Below are positions 52,013-61,000 of a stretch of 64,000 bases of DNA, piece by piece. Position 1 is the stretch's first letter. Every line of letters begins with the position of its first letter. This stretch comes from Collimonas pratensis (GTDB lineage: Bacteria > Pseudomonadota > Gammaproteobacteria > Burkholderiales > Burkholderiaceae_D). The stretch lies in the NCBI RefSeq assembly GCF_001584185.1, contig NZ_CP013234.1, positions 5,394,001 through 5,458,000 of the forward strand. Direction: 5' to 3'. The position numbers and the translations under genes are program-made. The notes under the pieces were generated by a model. The model did not search any database. It had not been told where the DNA came from and saw only the letters and a program-made list of their open reading frames with translations.

Positions 52013-52741
52013 TTATTTCTTTGGTCCGTCGAACTGGTAGCGCAGACCGATCAGCAGGCTCTGGTCGCGCGTATTTTCAAGTTGGGCCGTCACTGGGAAG
52101 GCGCCAAAACGGGAACGTTCAACGCGGCCGGAATGCGTGCTGCCGCCATCCAGGCTCAGATACCGGTACTCGAGGGTCATCGACAAACCAGGCGCCACAT
52201 TTTCCAGAAAACTGACGCCCAGAATTCCTTGATAAGCCCGCTTGCTGACAGAATCATCGAAAGCGACGGTCTCGGTGGCGTTCGTGACGACCAGGCTGTT
52301 CCATTTGCTTTTCACATGGCCGGCGCCAATCCCGACATACGGGGATATGCCGAACGATGTCTTGCCGAAGTCATACAGCACATTCGCAAAGACAGAAGAT
52401 TTGTCTTCGTGGCCGCTCGCGTTAGCGTCGTGCAAGGCGCCCGCCGTTACATGATTGAAGCTGTTGCGGCGGAATCCGCCTTCCAGTTCAGCCCGGATGC
52501 CGTTGGAGAACCCCCAGCCGATACTGGCCAGCACCGCAGTCCCGCCGTCGGTCTTGGTGTTGCCGCCTGGCTGGACACCGAAAGAGGCGCCGATGCTACT
52601 GATCGTTTCCGTGTGCAGGTCGTTGTAGCCGAAGCCGCCTGCGACATACAGGCCGCTCACCGGCTCAGCCAGCGCCGGCAACGACGTGCCGGCGGCGAGC
52701 AAGGTCAGCGTTGTTGCTAAAGATTTCCAGGTCGATTTCAT
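52013..52741 (-). CDS. outer-membrane beta-barrel protein
   Basis: A 242-residue exported protein. Signal ends SLPALA (about residue 25), then alternating amphipathic strands (GLYVAGGFGYNDLHTE, GIRAELEGGFRRNSF, ISPYVGIGAGHVKSKW, MTLEYRYLSL) and a C-terminal strand SLLIGLRYQF, an eight-strand OmpA/OmpW-like barrel. It sits inside the biosynthetic cluster and might help product or substrate pass the outer membrane, which is only inferred from position. Confidence 0.8.
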   Translation of the reverse strand: MKSTWKSLATTLTLLAAGTSLPALAEPVSGLYVAGGFGYNDLHTETISSIGASFGVQPGGNTKTDGGTAVLASIGWGFSNGIRAELEGGFRRNSFNHVTAGALHDANASGHEDKSSVFANVLYDFGKTSFGISPYVGIGAGHVKSKWNSLVVTNATETVAFDDSVSKRAYQGILGVSFLENVAPGLSMTLEYRYLSLDGGSTHSGRVERSRFGAFPVTAQLENTRDQSLLIGLRYQFDGPKK

Positions 52742-52775
52742 TTTGTAGGTATTTCAAGTAAATGGATTGAATGTC

Positions 52776-52812
52776 AGACCAGAGGCCGATAGCAATGATC
52801 GGCCTCTGGTCT
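52776..52812. terminator. strong intercistronic stem-loop
   Basis: A 15-bp perfect stem AGACCAGAGGCCGAT / ATCGGCCTCTGGTCT with a 7-nt loop, between the SGNH-like and barrel genes (both minus strand). No T run follows on either strand, so it may pause, process or partly terminate transcripts. Confidence 0.55.
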
Positions 52813-52875
52813 CTGTTACTAGTGACGGCTGCCGGCACAGGGCAGCGCCTGCTGCTGCGGTGGCGGCGCCGCGGT

Positions 52876-53775
52876 TCAGTTTGCGCCGCGCTTGGCGACT
52901 TCCACCGCCATTGCCTGCGCCATGAACTCATGCACCTTGGCGGTTGGAAAGGTCTCTGTCAGGTACAGGAAATGGTCAGGATCGCATTGGCCCTTTGCCT
53001 TCAGCGCTTCGCAAGAGTCCAAGGTATTGGAAAAGCCGAACTCGCTGCCATGGGCGATCATGCCTTTCAGGAAAGCATCGAAATCCCAGTGGATGAAATG
53101 GATATTCAATTCACCCTCAAGCCGTGCCAACATCGCTTCGAATTTCTGGTTGTAGGCCTGCGACACATCGCGCGCGTGCCCTGCCAACGGCGTGTTGCGC
53201 AGCGCCGGCACCACCGAGATGTCGATGAAATTCGGCGCCATGATGGTTTTTGCACCTGCTTTGACCAGCGTCCGCAAGCCATGCTCCAGACCATCCACCG
53301 CATCGTTGATGATTTTGTCCGACGCCGCCGGCGTCGGCGCAGTAGCCGCCAGGATCACATCATTGCCGCCATTGAATACAAAATAAAAGGCATCCGGATC
53401 GGCCTTGCCGCCACGTGGTTCGAGGTAAGCCTTCAATTGCTGCGGCAGGTCGTCCGGACCGTCCGCGCCCGCCAGGGCATCGCGCACAGCAAAATTGGTG
53501 CCGACAGCCGGGCCGACCAGATGATTGGACGACTTGACCTGGAAACCCATGCGCGCGGCCAGCAATTCGCCTGCAACCGGGCCATTGGTGGTGCGGTTCT
53601 TGTAGAACGGCGCGGGTGATTCGCCGTGCGTGCTGGCATAGTTGCCGGTATCGGACAGCGCGCCGCTGAACTCAATAAACTGGCTGAACGGTTTGGCCTG
53701 CGCCGGGGCGGAAAACAGGACTGACAAACTTAGGACCGAGGCGAGCAAGCCGACAGTTAAAGAACTTTGTTTCAT
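52876..53775 (-). CDS. exported SGNH/GDSL-fold protein lacking the catalytic triad
   Basis: A 299-residue exported protein (signal to about residue 27, PAQA). The GDSL-esterase fold is plain: FSGALSDTGNY where FGDSLSDTGN is usual, block II VGTNFAV, block III FNGGNDVI (Asn138) and the C-terminal FPTAKVHEF. But the nucleophile Ser is Ala39 (S-G-A-L in place of G-D-S-L) and the D-x-x-H-P motif is LTETFPT, so Asp and His are replaced by Thr273 and Phe276. It should have no hydrolase activity of the usual kind. It lies 46 bp after the NRPS gene, in the same direction, so may bind a product or act as a scaffold. Confidence 0.78.
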   Translation of the reverse strand: MKQSSLTVGLLASVLSLSVLFSAPAQAKPFSQFIEFSGALSDTGNYASTHGESPAPFYKNRTTNGPVAGELLAARMGFQVKSSNHLVGPAVGTNFAVRDALAGADGPDDLPQQLKAYLEPRGGKADPDAFYFVFNGGNDVILAATAPTPAASDKIINDAVDGLEHGLRTLVKAGAKTIMAPNFIDISVVPALRNTPLAGHARDVSQAYNQKFEAMLARLEGELNIHFIHWDFDAFLKGMIAHGSEFGFSNTLDSCEALKAKGQCDPDHFLYLTETFPTAKVHEFMAQAMAVEVAKRGAN

Positions 53776-53821
53776 GATTATTCATTTCCCAGTGAAGTGT
53801 AAAAAAAAGTGAAAACACGCC

Positions 53822-56800
53822 TTACCCAAGGTGCTGCAAGCTCAATTTGATTTTGTCGGCGAGACCGAATACATGCGGCTCCGACATCATCGTGATGTGA
53901 TTCCCAGGCACCAGTGCGACCGTTGTGCGATTGCCGGAGAAACTGTTCCATCCCAAAGTCGAGGCTGCGCTGCCGGCGTCGGCGTCGTCGGCGGCCGAAT
54001 AGTCGTAGTCGGGATGGAATTCCTCGGCCTTGAACAATGTGATCGGCACCGGCTGCGTGTCGTGCGGCAGATAGGCTGTCTTACTGTTCTGCACAAAGAC
54101 TTGGAAGAAACCGCGTACTTGTGCCATGGCCGTTCCCGGAGGCAGCATGCCGCCCGCTTCCATCTTGTCCTTGAAATAAGCGAGCTGAGCTTCCGGTCCC
54201 AGGCAACGCAGTTCGGCATGATCGACGCCCAGATCCTTGCCGGCCGACTCAGACAGGATGGCGCCGAATTTGGCCAGCCATGTCGCGTCGTCAGTGTTGT
54301 CGAGCGAAACCTGAGCCGGCTTCGGCAGCGGCGCCGGGGCGTCGATCACAATCACGGAGGCGATTTGCTCGCCTTGTTGCTGCAACTGCTGAGCCATCTC
54401 GAAAGCAATCCAGGAACCGAAACAATGGCCGCCCAGCAGATAAGGTCCGTGCGGCTGCACTTTGCGGATTTCCCTGATGTAGGCGGCAGCAATTTCTTCC
54501 ACCTTCTCCAACGGCGCCTGCTGGCCGTCCAGGCCGATCGCCTGCAAACCATAGAATGGCCGGTCGGCTGGCAGCATGCTGGCCAGCGCGTAGAAATACA
54601 GCACATTGCCGCCGCCGCCGGCGACGCAGAAGAACGGCATTGCGGTACCCGTGGCGCGAATCGGCACCAGTGGTGACCAGGCCACGTTCTCGGTTTCGTC
54701 GCGCAAGGATTCGCCCAATTTTTCAATCGTCGGATTTCTGAACAAGGTCGCCAGCGGCAGATTCTTGCCGAATTCGCGTTCGATTTCCGCCATCAGATAG
54801 ACCGCTAGCAGCGAGTGGCCACCGAGGTTGAAGAAGTTGTCTTGTACGCCGATCGGGCTGATTTCTAGCACGCTTTCCCATAAGCTCACCAGGCGCCGCT
54901 CGATGCCGTCGCGCGGCGGAACCAGCGATTGCTCGCTGACGCCGCGCTGATGATCCGGCGCCGGCAGCGCCCGATAGTCGACCTTGCCGTTGCCGGTCAA
55001 CGGCAGTTGATCGATCATCACGAATACCGAGGGCACCATGTAATCGGGTAGCTTGTCGTATAAATAGCTGCGCAGCGCGGCAGACAGCGAAGCTCCCGCT
55101 TCACGCGCAACGATGTAGGCCACCAGCCGGTCGCCGCCCTTTTGCTCCTTCTGCACCCGGACAATGGCGGCGGTGACGCCGGCGTGGCTGCCCAATACCG
55201 TTTCGATCTCGCCCAGTTCTATCCGGAAGCCGCGAATCTTGACCTGGTTGTCCAGCCGTCCCAGATACTCGATGTCGCCGTTCGGCAAATAGCGCGCCAG
55301 GTCGCCAGAGCGGTACAGCCGGGCGCCCTCTTCGCGGCTGAACGGATGCCCGATGAAGCGTGCCGCGTCAAGTTCCGGCCGACGCAAATAGCCGCGCGCC
55401 AGGCCGTCGCCGCCGACGTGGATCTCGCCTACCACGCCGACTGGCAGCGGTTGCAGGAAGGGGTCGAGGATATGCAGTTGCAGATCCGGGATCGGCACTC
55501 CCACCATGCTCTTGGTGCTGGCCAGGTCGCGCACCGTCAGCGGACGATAGCTGGCGTGCACTGTAGTTTCCGTGATGCCGTACATATTCACCAGTTGCGG
55601 CTGGACGTCGCCATGGCGGTCGAACCAGGGTTTCAGGCTCTGGATATCCAGCGCTTCACCGGCGAAGATCACCAGGCGCAAGGACAAGTCCGAATTCGAA
55701 TTTGAGTCCGAATTTAAGTCCGATTTCGGTGCAGCCTCGCCGTCCGCCTGCATGAACAGGCGGAATGCCGATGGCGTCTGGTTGAGCACCGTCACTCCTT
55801 CGCGGATCAGCAGAGCGCGGAATTCAGCCGGCGCGCGGGTCACCAGGTGGGGCACAACTACCAACCTGCCCCCATGCAGGAAGGCGCCCCAGATTTCCCA
55901 TACCGAGACGTCAAACGCGAACGAATGGAACAGCGGCCACACATCCGTCGCATTGAAGCGATACCACGGCCTGGTGGCGGCGAACAGGCGGCTGACATTG
56001 CGGTGCGTAATCTGCACGCCTTTTGGCTGTCCGGTGGTGCCGGAGGTATAGATCACGTAAGCCAGATGATCGACTCCGACGCTGCACTTCAGCTCAAATC
56101 CTGCTGCGTTGCCGATGGCGGCGATTTCCGCCCAATCGGCATCGAGGGCGACGACTTTCGCACCAGTCTGCTGCAAGTCGGCCGCATACACCTGCTGCGT
56201 CAGCAATACTGAGACGGCGCTGTCGCCGATTATGAAGGAACGGCGCTCGATCGGGGTGGCCGGATCGAGCGGCACATAGGCGCCGCCCGCCTTGAGGATG
56301 CCAAGCAGCCCGACGATCATTTCCCATGAGCGGTCGACGCAGATGCCTACCAGCACGTCCGGGCTCACGCCCACGTACTGTAGATAGCGGGCCAGGCACT
56401 CAGCCTTATCGTTAAGTTCGCGGTAACTGAGCCTGACATCGCCGTACACCACGGCCACCGCATCTGGCGTGGCCGCTGCGCGTGCTTCAAAGACACGGTG
56501 CAGGCACTCGACCTCCAGATGGGTGTCCGGCAAGGCGCCGCTGGCTGTGATTACATCGCTGCGAGCCGCCGCCGACAAGATAGGGATCTGGCCGATATGC
56601 TGAGCGGGTTCTTCGGCTATGCTGCGCAGCAGAACCCCAAAACTGTCGGCCAGGCGGGCGACGGTCGACGCGTCGAACAGATCGGTGTTGTACTTGAAGG
56701 AACCGAAAATCGCTTCATCCACGCTGGTCAGCTCCAGCTCAAGATCGAACTGTCCTTCCTGCTGCGCCATGTCGAAATGCTCGACTTCCAGGCCGCCCCA

Positions 56801-58018
56801 GTTGACCCGCGCTGCAGCCGGCTGATCCGGCACGGTCAGATCCAGCAAACCGCCCTTGCGTTGCGCACGCTGGAACACGAACGAGACCTGGAACAGCGGT
56901 GCGTGGCTGGGATCGCGCTGCGGCCGCAAGCGCTCCACCAGCAAGGGAAAAGGATAATCCTGATGCTCCAATGCGCCCAGTACGGTGCCGTGCACCGTAG
57001 CCAGCAATGACTTGAACTGCGGATTGCCGGACAAGTCCGAGCGCAGCACTACCGGATTGACGAAATAGCCGACCACATTGGCCAGTTCGCCTACGCGCGA
57101 GCCTGTGGTCGGTGCGCCGACCAGAATCTGTTCCTGCCCTGAATAGCGATGCAGCAAGACCTGGAACGCCGCCAGCAGCAGGGTGAACTGGGTCACGCCT
57201 TGGTTCTTGGCCAGTCCGGTGAGGCGCTGCGCCAGATCGTGGTCGAGACTGAATTTGTGAGAGGCGCCGCGATAAGTCTGAACCGGCGGTCGGGTGCGGT
57301 CGGTCGGCAGGTTCAGGGTCGGCAGGTCGCCGTCCAGTTGCTGCTTCCAATAATTCCACAAACGTTCGCCCTCGGCGCCGGCCAGCATTTGCTCCTGGCG
57401 CAGCATAAAGTCACCGTAGGATGCGCTCAGCTCCGGCAGCAGCGCCTTTTGCCCCTTCACTTCGGCGTCATATATGCGCCCCACTTCCTCAAGGCTAAGC
57501 CAGAGCGACCAGCCGTCATACACAATATGGTTGACCGTGAGCAGCAGCACATGGTCATGCGGCGCGCACCTGAACAGCTGGGCGCGGAATAGCGGCCCCT
57601 GCTCAAGATCGAACGGCTGCTGGTAAGCGGCGGTCACCTGCCGGCTCAAAGCTTCCGGGCTGGCATCAGCCGCCTGGACCAGCTCGAACGCTACGCTCTG
57701 GTAGCCGCAGACTTGCTGCACCAACTCGCCATCCTGCATGATGAAGCGCGACCGCAATGCGCTGTGCCGCTCCAACAGGTGCTGGAACGAACGTTGCAGC
57801 GCATCGACGTCGAGTTCGGAGCGGATGCGGATGCTGAACGCGATGTTATACGCGCAACTGTCTTTCGCGCTCTGATGCAGAAACCACAGCGCCTTCTGCC
57901 CGCGTGACAACGGCACCTGGGTATATTGCTCGCTGGCCTGCTTGCGCAGCATCGACGCCAGCAGTGCGCGTTTGTCCAGCGCCGATAGCGCCGGAAGAAA
58001 GGTTGGAACAGCACTCAT
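53822..58018 (-). CDS. non-ribosomal peptide synthetase, C-A-PCP-TE
   Basis: A 1398-residue single-module NRPS. C domain (about 30-470) with N163-H164-x3-D168-G169, where the catalytic second His is kept. A domain (505-1015) with YTSGTTGQPKG, YGITE and LTGNGK (K1012). Ten pocket residues read by motif alignment are D703 V704 W707 N746 I784 A786 M812 V820 H821 K1012, closest to the threonine code DFWNIGMVHK that I remember. PCP Ser1069 in NLGGHSL. TE (1125-1398) has GGHCFG with Cys1199 in place of Ser, Asp1226 and His1374. A Ser/Asp/Asn-rich insert is at 765-779. It overlaps the PKS gene by 4 bp and should accept its acyl chain, add one amino acid and release the product. Confidence 0.92.
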   Translation of the reverse strand: MSAVPTFLPALSALDKRALLASMLRKQASEQYTQVPLSRGQKALWFLHQSAKDSCAYNIAFSIRIRSELDVDALQRSFQHLLERHSALRSRFIMQDGELVQQVCGYQSVAFELVQAADASPEALSRQVTAAYQQPFDLEQGPLFRAQLFRCAPHDHVLLLTVNHIVYDGWSLWLSLEEVGRIYDAEVKGQKALLPELSASYGDFMLRQEQMLAGAEGERLWNYWKQQLDGDLPTLNLPTDRTRPPVQTYRGASHKFSLDHDLAQRLTGLAKNQGVTQFTLLLAAFQVLLHRYSGQEQILVGAPTTGSRVGELANVVGYFVNPVVLRSDLSGNPQFKSLLATVHGTVLGALEHQDYPFPLLVERLRPQRDPSHAPLFQVSFVFQRAQRKGGLLDLTVPDQPAAARVNWGGLEVEHFDMAQQEGQFDLELELTSVDEAIFGSFKYNTDLFDASTVARLADSFGVLLRSIAEEPAQHIGQIPILSAAARSDVITASGALPDTHLEVECLHRVFEARAAATPDAVAVVYGDVRLSYRELNDKAECLARYLQYVGVSPDVLVGICVDRSWEMIVGLLGILKAGGAYVPLDPATPIERRSFIIGDSAVSVLLTQQVYAADLQQTGAKVVALDADWAEIAAIGNAAGFELKCSVGVDHLAYVIYTSGTTGQPKGVQITHRNVSRLFAATRPWYRFNATDVWPLFHSFAFDVSVWEIWGAFLHGGRLVVVPHLVTRAPAEFRALLIREGVTVLNQTPSAFRLFMQADGEAAPKSDLNSDSNSNSDLSLRLVIFAGEALDIQSLKPWFDRHGDVQPQLVNMYGITETTVHASYRPLTVRDLASTKSMVGVPIPDLQLHILDPFLQPLPVGVVGEIHVGGDGLARGYLRRPELDAARFIGHPFSREEGARLYRSGDLARYLPNGDIEYLGRLDNQVKIRGFRIELGEIETVLGSHAGVTAAIVRVQKEQKGGDRLVAYIVAREAGASLSAALRSYLYDKLPDYMVPSVFVMIDQLPLTGNGKVDYRALPAPDHQRGVSEQSLVPPRDGIERRLVSLWESVLEISPIGVQDNFFNLGGHSLLAVYLMAEIEREFGKNLPLATLFRNPTIEKLGESLRDETENVAWSPLVPIRATGTAMPFFCVAGGGGNVLYFYALASMLPADRPFYGLQAIGLDGQQAPLEKVEEIAAAYIREIRKVQPHGPYLLGGHCFGSWIAFEMAQQLQQQGEQIASVIVIDAPAPLPKPAQVSLDNTDDATWLAKFGAILSESAGKDLGVDHAELRCLGPEAQLAYFKDKMEAGGMLPPGTAMAQVRGFFQVFVQNSKTAYLPHDTQPVPITLFKAEEFHPDYDYSAADDADAGSAASTLGWNSFSGNRTTVALVPGNHITMMSEPHVFGLADKIKLSLQHLG

Positions 58019-61000
58019 ACATCAAGCTCCTTAGCCAATAATTTTTCAAGCGCCAGATCGATTTCCGAATCGGACAGTTCATGCAACAGTGAATCCAGGT
58101 CAGTCACTTCCTTAAACAGCAGCTCTTCGGCCGGATGCCGATGAGCGGCATCGTCAATCACCGGCACCGCATGTACCTCCACCATGCTGTCGAGGTGGGC
58201 GATCAGATCGGACAGTGCATTGCCTTTCATCAGCTCCAGAGTAGAAACTTTTATGCCGATATTTTTCTCGATCGCACCCTGCAATTCGATCCCCATCAGC
58301 GAATCCATACCCATGTTCAGCAGCGAGTGGCTGCTATCGATCTTGCTGCGCGTGACGCGCAGGATGGCCGATATCAGTTCCTGCATGGCGTCGTCGATGG
58401 CCTGGCGCCTTTGCTCCGGCTCCAGCTTGCACAATCCCTGCAATGGACCTTGTCCGGATTCCACGTCGTGTTCGCCCGAGGTGGCGGCAAACACCTTGGC
58501 ATTGCGCGACGCCTCGGGCCAGTTCGGGTAAGAGGTGCGCAGCATCTGCCAATTCATCATGGCGGCGCCGACACTGACCGGCTTCCAGTCGAGGATCTTG
58601 TCCAGTACGCCAAGCGCCTGCGCCGGCGTGAACGAACCGAAACCCATACGATTCAGGTAGTCCTCCACGCCTTTTTGGCGAGCCGCCATGCCGACTTCGC
58701 CCAGCGCTCCCCAGTTGATGCCGATCACCGGCAAATTCAGGGCTCGGCGGTGATGCGCCAGCGCATCCAGGAAAGCATTGGCTGACACGTACGGGGCCTG
58801 GCCCGGATTGCCGACCAGCGAGCCAACCGATGAAAACAGTACGAAATAATCGAGCGACAGGCTGCGTGTATGGCGATGCAGCAGCCATGCGCCCATCGCC
58901 TTCGGTTGCATCACGGCGTGGATTTTCTCCGCTTCAAGTACGCTGATAGCCGCATCATCAAGCACTGCGGCGGCATGGAACACTCCCTTCAACGGCGGCA
59001 TGTCGGCAGCGATGGTCTGCAGCAGTTGTTGCACGCCGACGTCATCGGCAATATCGGCCACTGCGGCGAACACCTGGACACCAGCCTGCTGCAGCTCCTG
59101 AACCGCCTGCCGCGCTTCCGGCGTACTGGCGCCGCTACGGCCGACCAGCACTAGGTGACGCACACCTTGGCTTGCCAGCCAGCTCGCCATTTGCAAGCCG
59201 AAACCGCCGAAACCGCCGGTGATCAGGTAGCTGGCATCGCCATCGAAACGTGCCGTCTGCTGCAGGCTAGCGGATGCGATGCGCTCAGCTGCGTCGCCGA
59301 AATCGACAACCTTGAATGCGAACGGCTGATCCGACATTTCCGCACTATTGCGCTCGCCATGCTTGGCGGCGGACTTGCTCTGCACCGCCAGGGCTTGCAG
59401 GTCGCCAGCCGCAAAATGTGCGCTGACTTGTGCCGCAAGGTCGGCAAACAAGCCGGGATCGTTGCGGATGATCTGGCCGATATCTATGCTGGCTTGCGAC
59501 TGGTTGGCCTGTAGCGGGCGTACTGTCTCGGCAGCGCTGAGCTGCCCCCGGTTGCTGTCGATGAAACGGCCGAAAGGTCCCAGCAAGCCGCGCGTTTTCC
59601 CCGCAATTTCACCGCCCAGGTCATTCAGCACGACATCGAGGCCGCGGCCGTCGGTGAGCGCTTTGATCCGGTCGACAAACTCCATTGAACCGGAATCGAA
59701 CACGTGTTCCAAGCCGAGTCCATGCAGATAGTCACGTTGCACTGCCGTGGCAGCCGTGACGTACACGGTTGCCCTGAGCCAGCGCGCCACCTGGATCGCG
59801 GCCTGCCCCTGCCTGCTGGCGGCGTTGTGGATCAGGATGCACTCGCCCTGCCGCAGGCGAGCCACGTTGTACAGCGCGTGATAGGCCGCGGTAAAGCTGG
59901 TCAGCTGGATCGCGTCTACTCTGGTCCCGGAGAAACTTTCGCTGTGCATCAACTGAGCCGCGGCCACGGTCATGAACGCGGCCGGTTCAGCCTGCAGCCG
60001 CAGCATGACGCAATCACCCGCTCGCAAGCTCTGCACCTCAGCGCCCAGGGCGGCAACCACGCCAAATGCCTCGGCGCCGATGAAGCCGGCGGCAGCGCCT
60101 TGCTCCGATTCGGCCAGGACGATACGACCCAGGGCGATTTCGACCTCATGAGCAGCCGGCGCACGGCGCACCGCTGGCACGCTCGTGCCGGCTGCAGCAG
60201 CGGCCGAAGCCTGATCCTGGCCGACACCGTAGGCCAGGTCATCCGGGCTGCGGCGCACCAGCCGCAGTGCATGACGGCCGTCGGCGCGCAGCGCAACTTC
60301 CTGCTCGCGGCTAGTCGAGAGGATTTCGTGCGCCAGCACTGCTGCGCTCGGATCGGCGCCTGGATCGACATCAACCAGGCGCAGGCGCAGCTGCTGGAAT
60401 TCATTCATCGCCACCCGGACAAAGCCGATCAGCGCCGCCTGCGGCACTGCCACTTCGGCCTGTTGCGGCGTTGCCGCCTGGGCTTGGGCAGTCACGAAAA
60501 ACAGCTGTGGCGCGCTAGCGGCGCTGTGTTCGGCCACCGATTGCACCAAATGCATGGCAGAAACCACATTCGCCGTACCGATATCGTCAGCCTGGCGGCC
60601 GGCGTCCAGGCTCCACAGATGGATCACGCCGCGCAAGCTTGCTGCGCCGCTCAATTCGAGCAAACGCTGCATATCGTCCTTATTGCCCGAACGGATCACA
60701 TATTCGCTGGCGCTGACTTGAGTAAAAGCGTCGCCGGCGCGCGCCGTGACGACGCTGTCGGCGCCGTTGCCGCGCAACTGTTGCGCCAAGCCGTCGCTGC
60801 AGGTGCCGCTATCGGCCAGCAGCAGCCAGCGGCCACCCTGCACCGCCTCGGTGGCCGGCGATTTTTCCCATTCAAACTGATATAGCCACTGGTTCAGATC
60901 CGCCATCTCGTCGTTGCTCTTCTTGGTCAAAGCCTGGGCTCGCACGCCCAGCACTTCTACCAAAATGTTGCCGTCGCTATCGCACAGCGTCACATCGCCG

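Noticed and set aside
55687..55725. CRISPR-like short repeats
   Set aside because: The repeat units are six bases, in frame and inside the A domain; there are no spacers.
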